Shown: one piece after another, positions 33,958 through 43,331 of the stretch
Layout of the letters: every line of letters begins with the position of its first letter
Numbering within the stretch: the stretch's first letter is position 1
Source: Rhodococcus sp. OK302
Lineage (GTDB): Bacteria; Actinomycetota; Actinomycetes; Mycobacteriales; Mycobacteriaceae
Assembly: GCF_002245895.1 (NCBI RefSeq)
Contig: NZ_NPJZ01000001.1
Span: 3,756,501-3,820,500 of the forward strand
DNA length: 64,000 nt
Direction: 5' to 3'
Program-made: the position numbers and the translations under genes
The notes under the pieces: model-generated
What the model was told of the DNA's origin: nothing
Seen by the model: only the letters and a program-made list of their open reading frames with translations
Databases searched by the model: none

Positions 33958-34986
33958 CTAGGCTGTCGCCACCAGCGGCGCGACCTCGGTGCCGAGTAGC
34001 TCGATCCCGCGGAGCAGGTCGCTATGGGCCAGCCGAGGGTTCGTCATCTGCAGTGACAGGCGGTCCACACCGCCCAACTGTTCGCCCACGCGCAGGATCT
34101 TGTCGGCCACCGTCTGCGGGTCGCCCATAAAGAAGGCGCCGTCCGGCCCAGCGGTGGCGTCGAACTGCTGGCGAGTCGGCCGTGGGAACCCGCGCTCCCG
34201 GGAGACGTTGGTGAACATCTCGTTCCAACCGGGATAGATGGTGTCCGCCGCAGCCTGGGTGGTCTCAGCGACAAAGCCGAACACGTGCAGTCCCACCTGC
34301 AGCACCTCCGGGGCGTGGCCGGCCTGGGCCCCCATTCGCCGGTAGAGGTCGACGAGCGGGGCAAACTGGCGCGGCTCACCACCGATGATCGCGATCATCA
34401 GGGGCAAACCCAGGTGCCCGGCGCGGGCGAAAGATTCCGGGGTCCCACCAACGCCGACCCAGATCGGCAAGCGGTCCTGCACGGGCCGCGGGTAGACGCT
34501 TTGGCGGACCAACGGCGGCCGGTGTTGACCTGACCAGCTGACTTCGACGTTGTCGCGGATCTGCAGAAGCAGTTCGAGCTTTTCGTTGAAAAGTGAGTCG
34601 TAGTCGGCGAGGTCCAGGCCGAACAGTGGGAACGCCTCGGTGAAGGAGCCGCGGCCCACAACCAGGTCGATCCGTCCCTTCGAGATCAGGTCCAGGGTGG
34701 CGAACTGCTGGAAGACCCGCACCGGGTCGTCCGCGCTGAGCACCTTGACCGCACTGCCGAGCCGAATTCGTTCCGTCCGAGCGGCCGCTGCGGCCAGGAT
34801 GATCTGCGGTGCCGAGTCGTAGTACTCGCTGCGGTGGTGCTCGCCGATGCCGAACGAATAGAGCCCGACTTGATCGGCGAGGGTGATCTCTTCGAGCAGG
34901 TGCGCCATCCGCTCAGCCGGACCGATCACACGGTTATCAGTCGGGTCGGTCACGGACGAGACGAAGCTGTCGATGCCCAGATGCAT
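33958..34986 (-). CDS. LLM-class flavin-dependent oxidoreductase (luciferase-like)
   Basis: A 342-residue member of the bacterial luciferase/F420-FMN monooxygenase superfamily, cytoplasmic TIM barrel. The conserved segments are GLYSFGIGEHHRSEYYDSAP, RIRLGSAVKVLSADDPVRV, the strand DLVVGRGSFTEAFPLFG, and LPIWVGVGGTPESF. The IWVGVGG loop and the following histidine-rich opening fit FMN-type alkanal monooxygenase-like members. It lies upstream of a hypothetical gene on the same strand and may be transcribed from its own promoter in the 120-base gap. The substrate is unknown. The ATG at 34986 is the first sensible start. Confidence 0.9.
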   Translation of the reverse strand: MHLGIDSFVSSVTDPTDNRVIGPAERMAHLLEEITLADQVGLYSFGIGEHHRSEYYDSAPQIILAAAAARTERIRLGSAVKVLSADDPVRVFQQFATLDLISKGRIDLVVGRGSFTEAFPLFGLDLADYDSLFNEKLELLLQIRDNVEVSWSGQHRPPLVRQSVYPRPVQDRLPIWVGVGGTPESFARAGHLGLPLMIAIIGGEPRQFAPLVDLYRRMGAQAGHAPEVLQVGLHVFGFVAETTQAAADTIYPGWNEMFTNVSRERGFPRPTRQQFDATAGPDGAFFMGDPQTVADKILRVGEQLGGVDRLSLQMTNPRLAHSDLLRGIELLGTEVAPLVATA

Positions 34987-35108
34987 GAGTTGGCCTCTCG
35001 ATTCGGGCGGGACGGGTGCACCCAGCCCCGGGGTGTCGATTCAACCACCTCGAAGCGGAGGTCTGGCCGAAGCAGAGCGGCGGAGACTGCGAGTTCTACG
35101 ACTGCCGC

Positions 35109-35618
35109 TTATTCGGCGCTAGCGGATTGGGTGGAGTGGCCCTCGTCGAACAAGTCCAGGCACAGAACCTGGTGGTCATCGAGCATCCGGCGAAGGGTCG
35201 CGTCGAGCGGCCAGGGAAACGTGAGTTCGTGGCCGAATCGGTCGTCCACCGCCACCGCCGTCGACTCCGGCGGCAGGAGCGTCGCATCGGTCAGTTCGAC
35301 GATCGACTCGAACAATGTCGGCGGCGCAGCGAGGTAGTACAGAGTGTGGCGAGTGCTCGACCCCGTAAACCCCGCGGTGTACAGCAGTCCATGCGGTGTG
35401 ATGATCAAGCGATCCGATGTGATCACAGCGTTGCCGTTGATCTTCTCGGTGTTGGCCCATTCCACCGCCGCGATCCGGGCCTCTCCCACGCGTCGTCGGG
35501 TGTCGTCGGAAAGCAATCTGTCGACGTCTGCCCGACGCACCCGCGGATAGGACTCGGTCCCGAGATCGAAATGACGTTGCAGGACCTCGTCGAAGTAGTT
35601 GAACAACCGCTCGCTCAT
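35109..35618 (-). CDS. Hypothetical protein, 169 residues
   Basis: A soluble protein beginning MSERLFNYFDEVLQRHFDLG, with no signal or membrane segment. The middle (NAVITSDRLIITPHGLLYTAG) and the end (ATLRRMLDDHQVLCLDLFDE) look well ordered, but I cannot name a family. The ATG at 35618 has an excellent GGGAGGAG upstream with correct spacing, so longer upstream frames are rejected. It is followed on the same strand by the LLM oxidoreductase gene 122 bases away. It is preceded by the histidine-rich protein gene, also on the minus strand. Confidence 0.75.
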   Translation of the reverse strand: MSERLFNYFDEVLQRHFDLGTESYPRVRRADVDRLLSDDTRRRVGEARIAAVEWANTEKINGNAVITSDRLIITPHGLLYTAGFTGSSTRHTLYYLAAPPTLFESIVELTDATLLPPESTAVAVDDRFGHELTFPWPLDATLRRMLDDHQVLCLDLFDEGHSTQSASAE

Positions 35619-35740
35619 CGCTGCTCCTCCCACTGACAACTTACGCTCAATGTGGGCACTGATCACCGTCGAACGGGCACCGGTTCCGGTATTCCGCACA
35701 GGGTTCCGCCTCGTTTGTTGCGGGCGTGAGCCTGGGGCAA

Positions 35741-36037
35741 TCAATGCTCGTCGTAGTGCTCACCGTGTGCAGCGTGTCGATGACCATCGTGGACGTAGTC
35801 CGTGTGATCGCCGTGCGGGATGGCGACGTGGCCGCACCCTTCACCATGGATGTGGTCGTGACCCTCGTGCACGTGGTGCTCGCCCGTCTCACATTCGTCG
35901 ACATGGTCGCCGTGGGCGCGGTGAAGGTGCCCGTCATGCACGTAGTCGACGTGGTCACCATGAGGAACGGCAACGTGGCCGCACCCTTCTCCATGAATGT
36001 GTTCGTGTTCGGTGTGTTGGTGATGCTCTGTTGTCAT
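35741..36037 (-). CDS. Histidine-rich protein with an internal 49-residue duplication
   Basis: A 98-residue acidic protein with 29 histidines. It consists of two copies of a unit that contains HIHGEGCGHVA, then PHGDHxDYVHDGH and AHGxH, repeated with a period of 49 residues (cysteines at 19 and 68). The many HxH and GDH motifs plus one conserved cysteine per unit make it very likely to bind zinc, nickel or copper, either as a store or as a metallochaperone. This is inferred from composition. No signal peptide, so cytoplasmic. AAGGAG lies at ideal distance from the ATG at 36037. No metal transporter or metalloenzyme gene is adjacent; the Gre-like gene is upstream on the same strand. Confidence 0.8.
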   Translation of the reverse strand: MTTEHHQHTEHEHIHGEGCGHVAVPHGDHVDYVHDGHLHRAHGDHVDECETGEHHVHEGHDHIHGEGCGHVAIPHGDHTDYVHDGHRHAAHGEHYDEH

Positions 36038-36096
36038 CGGACGCTCCTTCGTTCGTTGTCGGATTGTTGATGCCGCCCAATGGGATCGGGGTCGTT

Positions 36097-36597
36097 TCAG
36101 GGGGAGGCGTCGGGTCCGGCCGGCAGGTTCACTGCCAGCAGTTGAACCTGCCGCGATCCCTGCGGCGTCATGTAGTTCACGGTGTCGCCTGGTTGATGGC
36201 CGGCGAGAGCGATACCCAATGGGCTGTCGGCGGTGAGAGTGACATCGTCCCCACCGCGCCGCGTCTCTTCGGTGATCACAACGACGCGCAACTTTCTGAT
36301 CCCGTCGTCGGGAAACTGCACGGTCACCTCCGCGCCGTCGGGAAAGGCGCCGGGTGTGCTGGGTGTGGCCCAGCCCCCGAGCAGGGCCTCGAGTTGGTCG
36401 ATCCGATCATCGATCAGTGCCACGTCGTCGGCGCGTTCCAGATCATCGGCTGCGTCGCCTTGATCCCCGACGGTGTCATGGTCGTTGGTGATTTCTGAGG
36501 CCATTCGATCTCGCTGTTTCCTCAGATCAGCCAATTCTGTGGCCAGGCGCGCCCGCGACTGCTCCGACAGCGCTCCGGAATCGGAATTCTCAGTCAT
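36097..36597 (-). CDS. GreA/GreB-family elongation factor-like protein (Gfh type)
   Basis: A 166-residue protein with the two-part Gre layout. An N-terminal helical hairpin (about 10-75) starts SEQSRARLATELADLRKQRD. A C-terminal FKBP-like domain follows, with EETRRGGDDVTLTADSPLGI and ALAGHQPGDTVNYMTPQGSR. The loop at the hairpin tip reads DDLERADDVALIDD and is acidic, as needed for insertion into the RNA polymerase channel. Mycobacteria carry a comparable non-canonical Gre homologue. It may modulate polymerase instead of cleaving backtracked RNA. The ATG at 36597 has CAGGAG upstream. Neighbours give no further hint. Confidence 0.85.
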   Translation of the reverse strand: MTENSDSGALSEQSRARLATELADLRKQRDRMASEITNDHDTVGDQGDAADDLERADDVALIDDRIDQLEALLGGWATPSTPGAFPDGAEVTVQFPDDGIRKLRVVVITEETRRGGDDVTLTADSPLGIALAGHQPGDTVNYMTPQGSRQVQLLAVNLPAGPDASP

Positions 36598-37053
36598 CGT
36601 CAGGCTCCTGTGCAGTTGGCGCGGATCGGACTCTGGTCCCGTATGTGGGGCATCGACGAATTCTCGCGCTCGCCGCCGAGGATGCCGCCTTTGAAGTCTT
36701 CGAAGGCCTGTAGTGAATCCACGAGAAGTGATTGCGCTCGTTTCGAAGTAGCCGGGGCCACTGGGCCCGGCCGTAGGATCGAAACCTGGGTTTTGCCTCA
36801 CCATCTCATGCAACGCCGCGTGGGCCGCGTTCGCAATCGTCAATTCGAAAGATTGTCTGGGCGGTACCGATGGTGCTCACTACGCCGCCTCGGCGACATT
36901 CTCGATGTCCTCATGGACCTACCGTTGATTGCACACATCGCAGCATTCGATATTGGCGCACTGCGTGAAGTGTCCGCCGCCGAATCGATGTCGTAGCGAC
37001 AACTGACATACGGCTGCACGGTGATCTGGTCTCGCCGCGAGCTCCGTGATCAC
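36598..37053. other. Intergenic region without a supported gene
   Basis: About 455 bases between the Gre-like gene and the PucR regulator. Frames on both strands are open for up to 128 codons but show no family, no ribosome-binding site and poor codon pattern. The part next to 36597 must hold the Gre-like promoter. Nothing else is recognised. Confidence 0.4.
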
Positions 37054-38286
37054 TCACCTCGCCGCCACCGCTGCAACGAGCCGCACCAGGTCCAGTGCTG
37101 TGCCGACGTCCAAGCCAGTGAGTGTGGCGACTTTCCGCAGCCTGTAGACCACCGTGTTCGGGTGCACGTGTAACGCAGCAGCCGCGGCGGACCTGTCGCA
37201 GCCTGCATCGAGGTATGACTCCAGGGTCTCGAGCAGGACCGGGTGGGATTCCAACGGCGACAGAAGGTCTGCGAGCAACGGCGTCGCTGCGCTCGGCCGG
37301 GTCAGGTGATATTCGAGCGCGAGGTCCCGGAGTCGCACGGTGCCGTTGCCGAGTCCGCAGCGGCGGGCGACGTCGAGGACCTCCTGGGTCTGCTTGTACG
37401 TCTGTGACACTTCCTGTGGCGCGGCCACCGACACTGCCGTCAGGACCTCGGAGCCGATCGTCCGTTCCATGTCCCGCATGTTCCGGCTCAGTTGCGCGTA
37501 CTGAGGACTGTCGTGCCAATCGTCCACTCCCGGGTCGGGCTCGAGAATCGGGATCAGGACCCCGCCGCCACTGCTGGTGAGCATGCTCAACGCGTGGTCG
37601 CGGCCGACGTTGTCCAGCTCGCGCTGCAATCGCCGTACCTTCCGGCGCTCTGCTACCACGGCGTCGATAACGGCCGATTGCTCGTCGGGGTGTGGTTCGA
37701 CGTGGAGCGATAGCACCCAGTACAGGCGCGGAAGATTGACACCGAACCGCTCCGCCGTACCCGCAGCGTTCGATCCGGTCGTCAACTCCAGGAACAACTC
37801 TCGCCGTGCGGGGTCGTTCTCGCCGTGAGCCGCCGGATCGGAGCCGTAACCCGCCAATACCGCAGTGGTGGCTGCCCGCAGGTGCTTGTGTAACAGCGCC
37901 CCGGCCCGCGACAGGTCAGTGGTGTCCTCGGGTCCGGCGAGGTCACCAATCAAGGTCCACCAGTACTCCACAGTGAGGTGATAGGCGTGAAGCACCTCCG
38001 CCAGGGGTACCAGTTCTTCCGCCCGTCGCCGCGCCGAATCACGGATCCGCATCAATCGCCCGTCGCCTGTCGCCTGCGACGACCGCAGGCTCGTGATGAG
38101 CGCCTCGAAGTTGCACAGGATGATCGCCGCAACGTCGCTGCGTACCGCTTCTGCCGGCAGCAACCGGTAGAACGGCACCTGCCGCCATATCAACTCGACC
38201 GTCTCCGCCACGATCGTATGGGTGCGCTGGGCGAGCTGATCGGCGACCGGTCGTCCGCCGAGGACGATGATTTTGTCTACAGACAC
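37054..38286 (-). CDS. PucR/CdaR-type transcriptional regulator (first of two)
   Basis: A 410-residue regulator with the PucR C-terminal helix-turn-helix: LLETLESYLDAGCDRSAAAA, then LHVHPNTVVYRLRKVATLTG at the end. The N-terminal part carries a helical sensory region (EELVPLAEVLHAYHLTVEYW) and a GGDEF-like middle region typical of the family. Such proteins commonly sense a catabolic substrate. GTG at 38286 is chosen because GGAGAAG lies just upstream. It is divergent from the secreted hydrolase gene at 38501, with an inverted repeat between them. A second PucR-type gene lies 3.5 kb away at 41789, and their C-termini are related. Confidence 0.87.
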   Translation of the reverse strand: MSVDKIIVLGGRPVADQLAQRTHTIVAETVELIWRQVPFYRLLPAEAVRSDVAAIILCNFEALITSLRSSQATGDGRLMRIRDSARRRAEELVPLAEVLHAYHLTVEYWWTLIGDLAGPEDTTDLSRAGALLHKHLRAATTAVLAGYGSDPAAHGENDPARRELFLELTTGSNAAGTAERFGVNLPRLYWVLSLHVEPHPDEQSAVIDAVVAERRKVRRLQRELDNVGRDHALSMLTSSGGGVLIPILEPDPGVDDWHDSPQYAQLSRNMRDMERTIGSEVLTAVSVAAPQEVSQTYKQTQEVLDVARRCGLGNGTVRLRDLALEYHLTRPSAATPLLADLLSPLESHPVLLETLESYLDAGCDRSAAAAALHVHPNTVVYRLRKVATLTGLDVGTALDLVRLVAAVAAR

Positions 38287-38446
38287 AACACTTCTCCGAT
38301 AGTCGGTTCGCTCGAACAACGGCGGCCTGTCACCTTCCGGCAAGTATGTAATACGCGTCACTTCGGGATCGAAAAATTCGACCGTATGGAGCCGCGGATT
38401 TCATCGACCTCGCTGCCCGTCGGGTGGATGGGGACTCAATTCGTAT

Positions 38447-38472
38447 GTGGTCCAGTCGCGTTGACTGACCAC
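38447..38472. promoter_or_regulatory. Inverted repeat upstream of the secreted hydrolase gene
   Basis: GTGGTC-C-AGTC (38447-38457) and GACT-GACCAC (38463-38472) are inverted around a five-base centre, with one unpaired C. The site lies between the PucR gene and the hydrolase gene, about 30 bases before the hydrolase start. It is a candidate operator for the divergent regulator. Confidence 0.4.
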
Positions 38473-38500
38473 GCCGATCCACTTCGAAAGGTAGACCTTC

Positions 38501-39361
38501 ATGCGGAAATCTCTCAAACTGTTCGCGAACGCTGCAGCGACTGTTGCGCTGTGCGCGACACTCGGGCTTACCGGCCCGGCCGGAACGGCGTCCGCCGAGA
38601 CGCCCGGGATCCCGAGTGTCGGGCACGACTGGGCGGGTGCAGGGCCGTACACGCCGAACGTCTCGATCGGGCTGGTACATACTCTGTACTACCCGCATGA
38701 GCTCGGCGCACGCGGCGAGAAGCACCCCGTTGTTATCTGGGGGAATGGGACCGGCGTGCTCCCCGGTGCGTACACCTCGTTGTTGCGCCACTACGCCAGC
38801 CACGGATTCATCGTGGTCGCCGCCAATACTCCGGCGAGCAACTTCGCCGTCACGATGCGGTCGGGAATTGACCTCATCGCGGGCAAGGCAGCCAACCCAT
38901 CGAGCGTCTTCTTCGGCAAGGTCGACTTGGAACACATTGGTGCGGTGGGGCACTCGCAGGGTGGGTCTGCAGCGATCAACGCCGCGATCGACGATCGCGT
39001 CGACACCGCCGTCGCGATCCAGCCAGGCCCTCTCAACGATGTCGACCTCATCGACGAACCCGTCCTCTATCTCGCTGGTGAGGCCGACGCAATCGTCTGG
39101 CCGGCGGTAGTGCGGGCGATGTACCAGGACGCCGCCCACGTGCCCGCCGAGTATCTGGAAGTGCGCGGCGCCACGCACTTCGGCACATCGATCACCGGCG
39201 GCGATATGCGCGGACCGAGCACGGCGTGGCTGCGGTACTGGCTACTCGACGATCCGAACGCCCGCACCGAGTTCTTCGGCGCGAGTTGCGGATACTGCAC
39301 TGACACCCAGCAATTCTCGGACTTCGACCGCAACGATCTGGCCCTGCAGATCCCGGGCTGA
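38501..39361 (+). CDS. Secreted alpha/beta hydrolase (chlorophyllase/PAF-acetylhydrolase-like)
   Basis: A 286-residue exported serine hydrolase. A signal peptide is visible (LKLFANAAATVALCATLG, then a probable AxA cleavage near TASAET). The fold elements are HPVVIWGNGTGVLPGAYTSL (oxyanion region), the nucleophile elbow GHSQGGSAA, LYLAGEADAIVWP with the Asp, and EVRGATHFGTSI with the His. Two cysteines near the C-terminus (GASCGYC) may form a disulfide. AAAGGTAG precedes the ATG at 38501. It is divergent from a PucR regulator. It likely releases acids or alcohols from esters outside the cell, which fits the esterase, carrier and CoA ligase genes downstream. Confidence 0.87.
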   Translation: MRKSLKLFANAAATVALCATLGLTGPAGTASAETPGIPSVGHDWAGAGPYTPNVSIGLVHTLYYPHELGARGEKHPVVIWGNGTGVLPGAYTSLLRHYASHGFIVVAANTPASNFAVTMRSGIDLIAGKAANPSSVFFGKVDLEHIGAVGHSQGGSAAINAAIDDRVDTAVAIQPGPLNDVDLIDEPVLYLAGEADAIVWPAVVRAMYQDAAHVPAEYLEVRGATHFGTSITGGDMRGPSTAWLRYWLLDDPNARTEFFGASCGYCTDTQQFSDFDRNDLALQIPG

Positions 39362-39467
39362 CGGCCAAGTCCCGCGCTCGAGGCACTGTGTGCGCTGCGC
39401 GTAGTGGGGGTCGCCCCGTCGAAGGCATGGTCTTCGGCGGGGCAACGAGCACATCGAACAGCGGTGG

Positions 39468-40976
39468 TCACCGGATGCCGTTCCACAGTTTCCGTTGTGG
39501 TGCATGCGGATCCGTCTGCACGGCGGAGACGGTGCCGAAGCACATGGTCGCTCGGTCTCGAACGGTGTACGGCACCCAGCCGGGATCCCCGTGGGTCGCG
39601 AATGCAATCCACGCAGCATGCATTGTGTCGGCCAAATCCTGCGGCGGGCGTGCTCCCACCACGTTCTCGAACCCCCCGAGGCCGAGGTTGTCGAAGACGA
39701 ACGGGATCTCGGCGGTATGGCACGCGCCCAGTCGGCCGTCGAACGTCGGTGGTTGCCAAGCAAATTCGTAGGCGTAGGTGCGTCCCCGGCCGTTATCGGA
39801 ATGCGCCTCGGCCAACCGGATAGCGGGCATGCGGTAGAACCAGTCGGTGCCGACGGCCGCGAGCAGGTCCCCGGGACCGCCATTCGGATGGGCTTCTCGG
39901 TAAACCGGTAGCGCGTCATCGGGGTCGAGTCCGTACGCGGCGACCGCGCCGTGCAACAGCCCGGCTGTGACCGCGTCGATCGCGCCGACCGGAACCAGGA
40001 AGTAGCGGAATTCCTCTGTGTTGCATCCGATCAGCACATCGACGTTGCCGCTGGCGCCGGACGCGATCGCTTCGGGCGGCGCGACCGGCAGCACGTCGCC
40101 GTCCACCACGGGCTCGAACGGCATGAGGTTGCGTGTCACCTCACCCCACCGTTGCGGATTCGGGTCGGCTGACACCGCTGCCCGCAACTGCTGCTGGGCG
40201 GCCAGTATCCGGTCCGTGGGCACGGCGGCGAGGGCTTCCGGGGTTGGCGAAATCTCCAGCAGGGAAGCTAGTTCTGCCGAGATCCGCTCGGCGGTCTCGG
40301 GCCGTATCGTGTGGTGGGCCGCGCCGCTCTGCAGGATTGCGCGCTGGAACAAGCCTTCGGCTGGTGGGGAGGCGAGTAGCGCTCCGATGCTCATCGCGCC
40401 TGCGGATTCGCCGAATACCGTTACCGTCGTGGGGTCGCCGCCGAAGGCGGAGATATTGTCGCGAACCCAGCGCAACGCCGCGATTTGGTCGCGCAGGCCG
40501 AGATTTGTGGTCTGCCCGCGTAGATGTCCGAACCCGTCGATGCCGAGCCGGTAGTTGATTGTCACCAGGACGACACCGTCGCGGGCGAATGCGGTGCCGT
40601 CGTAGGCGGTGGTCGAACCGGAGCCGTTGGTGAACGCACCACCGTGGATCCACACCATCACCGGCGCTGCGCCGTTCGGGTTCGGGGTCCACACATTGAG
40701 GTTCAGGTAGTCCTCGCCCGGGATGAACACTTCGGAAATCAGCGCATCATAGGGAGGTACATACGGGGAGGCCGGTGCGGTGGGTCCGTACTCGGTCGTG
40801 TCTCGTACTCCGTCCCACGGGGGACAGGGCTGGGGTGGAGCGAACCTACGCGCACCGACCGGTGCAGCTGCATACGGAATGCCCTTGAAAGAGACCACGC
40901 CCGTCGCCTCGTCCGTCCGGCCGCGTACTGCTCCGTCGGTGGTGGTGACGACCACACTCTGCGCGGCGCGTGTCAT
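39468..40976 (-). CDS. Type B carboxylesterase
   Basis: A 502-residue cytoplasmic esterase of the cholinesterase/type B family. Seen in order are [16 protein letters not shown] at the start, [11 protein letters not shown], the oxyanion loop [14 protein letters not shown], the nucleophile elbow [14 protein letters not shown], and the acidic and histidine regions near NTEEFRYF and [12 protein letters not shown]. There is no signal peptide. The ATG at 40976 has AAGGAG upstream and overlaps the TetR stop by four bases, so esterase and TetR form one operon with the regulator first. The enzyme should cleave carboxylic esters to an acid and alcohol. The acid may be the substrate of the CoA ligase at 44650. 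Confidence 0.92.
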   Translation of the reverse strand: MTRAAQSVVVTTTDGAVRGRTDEATGVVSFKGIPYAAAPVGARRFAPPQPCPPWDGVRDTTEYGPTAPASPYVPPYDALISEVFIPGEDYLNLNVWTPNPNGAAPVMVWIHGGAFTNGSGSTTAYDGTAFARDGVVLVTINYRLGIDGFGHLRGQTTNLGLRDQIAALRWVRDNISAFGGDPTTVTVFGESAGAMSIGALLASPPAEGLFQRAILQSGAAHHTIRPETAERISAELASLLEISPTPEALAAVPTDRILAAQQQLRAAVSADPNPQRWGEVTRNLMPFEPVVDGDVLPVAPPEAIASGASGNVDVLIGCNTEEFRYFLVPVGAIDAVTAGLLHGAVAAYGLDPDDALPVYREAHPNGGPGDLLAAVGTDWFYRMPAIRLAEAHSDNGRGRTYAYEFAWQPPTFDGRLGACHTAEIPFVFDNLGLGGFENVVGARPPQDLADTMHAAWIAFATHGDPGWVPYTVRDRATMCFGTVSAVQTDPHAPQRKLWNGIR

Positions 40977-41629
40977 CGGACTGCTCCTTCGTCTGCTCCG
41001 ACGATGCGCAGGGCGTAGCGAACATAGTTGTCGGCCACCTCGTCCGGCGCAAACGGCGCATCCGGTCCGAACCACTGCGCCACCTGCATGGCCATCCCGC
41101 CGATGGCTATTGCGCCCAATTGGACGTTCTCGATTCGGAAAACGCCGGCGCGGACGCCGAGTTCGAGCGAATCGATCAGCAGTCTGCTGCAGGACGACCG
41201 CAATTCCAACGCTGGCGCGACCAATTCCTCAGGTAGCGCGTGCAGCTCCGAGTTCGTCACCACGGCCAGCAGGGGAAAATCCGTGTGCAGCAGCACATGC
41301 TCGCGAACCAACGCTGACAGCTGCGCCACCGCTGCAGGCTCGGCGGCCGCCAGCGCGTTCGTCAGCCGTGCATGCAGCTCGCGGTGTCCGATCAGCACTA
41401 ACTCGGCCAGGATCTGTTCCTTGGATCGGTAATGCGCATACAGGCTCGCCGAGGTGATCCCGACCTCGCCGGCGATCCTACGGATGGATACCGCGCTGTA
41501 TCCGGATTCGGCGAAGAGTGCCAGTGCGGCTCGAAGTATCTTCCCCCGCGTTCCGGCAGGCGCCACGCCATTGGGTAGTTCCGCGGGCCCCGCGCCTACT
41601 CGCTGCGGTTTCCATACCGACACATCCAC
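40973..41629 (-). CDS. TetR-family transcriptional repressor
   Basis: A 218-residue one-component repressor. The N-terminal helix-turn-helix is clear in [20 protein letters not shown] followed by [20 protein letters not shown]. The C-terminal ligand domain is helical and variable. The GTG at 41629 has GGAGGGG upstream. It is the first gene of the TetR-esterase operon and is divergent from the second PucR gene. The 160-base region between them contains two copies of a 23-base site with the core ACCGATCGATCGGT, the likely binding sites of this repressor. It would then control both directions, including its own gene. Confidence 0.92.
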   Translation of the reverse strand: MDVSVWKPQRVGAGPAELPNGVAPAGTRGKILRAALALFAESGYSAVSIRRIAGEVGITSASLYAHYRSKEQILAELVLIGHRELHARLTNALAAAEPAAVAQLSALVREHVLLHTDFPLLAVVTNSELHALPEELVAPALELRSSCSRLLIDSLELGVRAGVFRIENVQLGAIAIGGMAMQVAQWFGPDAPFAPDEVADNYVRYALRIVGADEGAVR

Positions 41630-41659
41630 GTCAGACCCCTCCGTTACCTCAGATCAGTT

Positions 41660-41682
41660 GCCTACCGATCGATCGGTTGACA
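41660..41682. promoter_or_regulatory. Operator 1: palindrome ACCGATCGATCGGT overlapping a TTGACA box
   Basis: The 14-bp core at 41664-41677 is a perfect palindrome and is flanked by GCCT and TGACA. TTGACA at 41677-41682 could be the -35 box of the rightward promoter, with GATAGT at 41701-41706 as -10 (18-bp spacer). Binding here would block transcription of the PucR-type gene and probably of the TetR operon. Confidence 0.65.
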
Positions 41683-41720
41683 GTGTATGCCAAAAAGCTC
41701 GATAGTTAGGCAATTCTCGA

Positions 41721-41743
41721 TGACAACCGATCGATTGGTAGGG
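41721..41743. promoter_or_regulatory. Operator 2: near-identical inverted copy of operator 1
   Basis: TGACAACCGATCGATTGGTA and the next three bases match the reverse complement of operator 1 at about 20 of 23 positions. The core centres are 62 bases apart, close to six helical turns, so two repressor dimers could sit on one face of the DNA. This copy lies downstream of the predicted start point, in the untranslated leader of the PucR-type gene. Confidence 0.65.
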
Positions 41744-41788
41744 AAATCTAGTGGAAAATCTGGCGACCACACTGATGGGGGTGCCGCT

Positions 41789-43072
41789 GTGACTTCTACG
41801 AAACCGCGGGACGCCGAGCGCCGGGAAGGAGTAGACCCTCGGCTGGTCGAAGTATGCCTCGGCATGACCGCGCGAATAGACGAAATAGCATTTCGAATCG
41901 CAACGAAGCTGTGCGATCAAGAGTCCGCCTACGAGGTGGTGATGCCTCTGGGCCAGCTGGCGGCTGCGGTGAGTGACAACATCGCCGGTCTGATCGACAG
42001 TGTTCGGTTGAACCGTGTGCTGGCCTTCGCGGTTCCGCACACCACCGGCCGCCGCAGGGCAGAGCAAGAGCTCCCACTTGAAACCGTTCTGTCTGCATAC
42101 CGTCTCGGTGTTATGCATATCTGGGAGGAACTTGTCTCTGGATGCGAGGATTCGGACCGTCGGGACTCCGGCGAGTTCGGGCCGGCGCCGGCAAGCCGTG
42201 CACTCCTTGGGTCTGCCTCGGTGCTGTGGGCGGCGTTCGATATGTATGCACACGACCTCGCTGCGGCCTATCAGGCTGTTGCCAGTGAACAGCTTCAGCG
42301 AAACCATCGCAGACGCCAATCGTTGTTGAATATGCTGTTCAGTGGCGACTCAGGTTCGGATCAGACGCTGGTAGAGGTAGCGGGCCAGCTTCGAATGCCT
42401 TCGACCGGCACGTTCATCGTCCTCGCGACCGATCCGATCTTGTGCGGTTCGGATGCCTCGGAAACTGCGCGGGTCGACTTGGCCGATCTTGTAATCCAGT
42501 CGGTCTGGAAATCGGAATCTCGTTCAGATCTCGCGTTGATCGCTCTCAATGGCAGCGCCGATAGGCACCGTCTGATCCGGAACATCGCTCGCCTCGAACT
42601 CGGACGGGTCGGTATCAGCCGGCCTTTCACGGGTCTGAGCACAATCCCGGCGGCAGTCACTCAGGCACGTTTGGCCCGTAATGCCGGGCGCGCGGGACAG
42701 CAGGTCGTGACCGATTTCGACGCCGCGCAAGTGGCCGCGCTGATCATCAGTTCTCCCGACCTCGCAAACGGACTGCAGCAGCATGTTTTCGGAGCTTTGC
42801 GGCACATGACGACGGTGGAGCAGGACGTTCTCATCGGCACGCTGCGGGCGTGGTTCGACTGCGCCGGATCGACTGAGGCAGTCGCCGTTGCCTTGCACTG
42901 TCATCCCAACACTGTCCGGTATCGACTCAACAAACTGATGAATCTGCTGCAACGAGATTTGAAGTCTCCACTCGATGTCGTCGACCTGTACCTTGCGTCG
43001 GAGGCGAGGCGATTGAACGGCAGTCGAGCGGTCGCGAAGTTGCCGTTCACCCGCTCTCCGGTGGAGAAGTAG
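41789..43072 (+). CDS. PucR/CdaR-type transcriptional regulator (second of two)
   Basis: A 427-residue regulator with the PucR C-terminal DNA-binding region: TLRAWFDCAGSTEAVAVALH then CHPNTVRYRLNKLMNLLQRD. The N-terminal 150 residues are helical (RIDEIAFRIATKLCDQESAY) and the middle is GGDEF-like. GTG at 41789 is preferred: it follows GGGGGTGCC, and ATG codons at 41687 and 41720 would place operator 2 inside the coding sequence. It is likely the activator of the MFS and CoA-ligase genes about 260 bases downstream, and is itself repressed by the divergent TetR through the twin operators. Confidence 0.85.
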   Translation: MTSTKPRDAERREGVDPRLVEVCLGMTARIDEIAFRIATKLCDQESAYEVVMPLGQLAAAVSDNIAGLIDSVRLNRVLAFAVPHTTGRRRAEQELPLETVLSAYRLGVMHIWEELVSGCEDSDRRDSGEFGPAPASRALLGSASVLWAAFDMYAHDLAAAYQAVASEQLQRNHRRRQSLLNMLFSGDSGSDQTLVEVAGQLRMPSTGTFIVLATDPILCGSDASETARVDLADLVIQSVWKSESRSDLALIALNGSADRHRLIRNIARLELGRVGISRPFTGLSTIPAAVTQARLARNAGRAGQQVVTDFDAAQVAALIISSPDLANGLQQHVFGALRHMTTVEQDVLIGTLRAWFDCAGSTEAVAVALHCHPNTVRYRLNKLMNLLQRDLKSPLDVVDLYLASEARRLNGSRAVAKLPFTRSPVEK

Positions 43073-43331
43073 AACTGATCTTCGCGTCGCACGGGAGCCT
43101 CGTTGTGCCCGGATTCGTGCCGATGGACGCGTGAGTGTTGCGCGCCTCGCCAACGGACGTCGGCGCGGACGGTCGTCGTTCAATTGTTGCTGGCCACAAA
43201 ACATTCGGCGAATGGTTGGGGTGGCTTGACCGTCGGAACTGTGCGCTGACAGTGTCGGCCTCGGTCGATGTGACCTCGGTCTCGGTGATAGCAACAAACC
43301 GGGCCATTCTGACTAGATCTGGAGAATCCCG

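Noticed and set aside
36604..36996. Plus- and minus-strand frames upstream of the Gre-like gene
   Set aside because: No ribosome site, no family and arginine-rich low-quality translations.
41687..41788. ATG 41687 or 41720 as start of the second PucR gene
   Set aside because: They would put the second operator inside the coding region and lack ribosome sites; GTG 41789 follows GGGGGTG.
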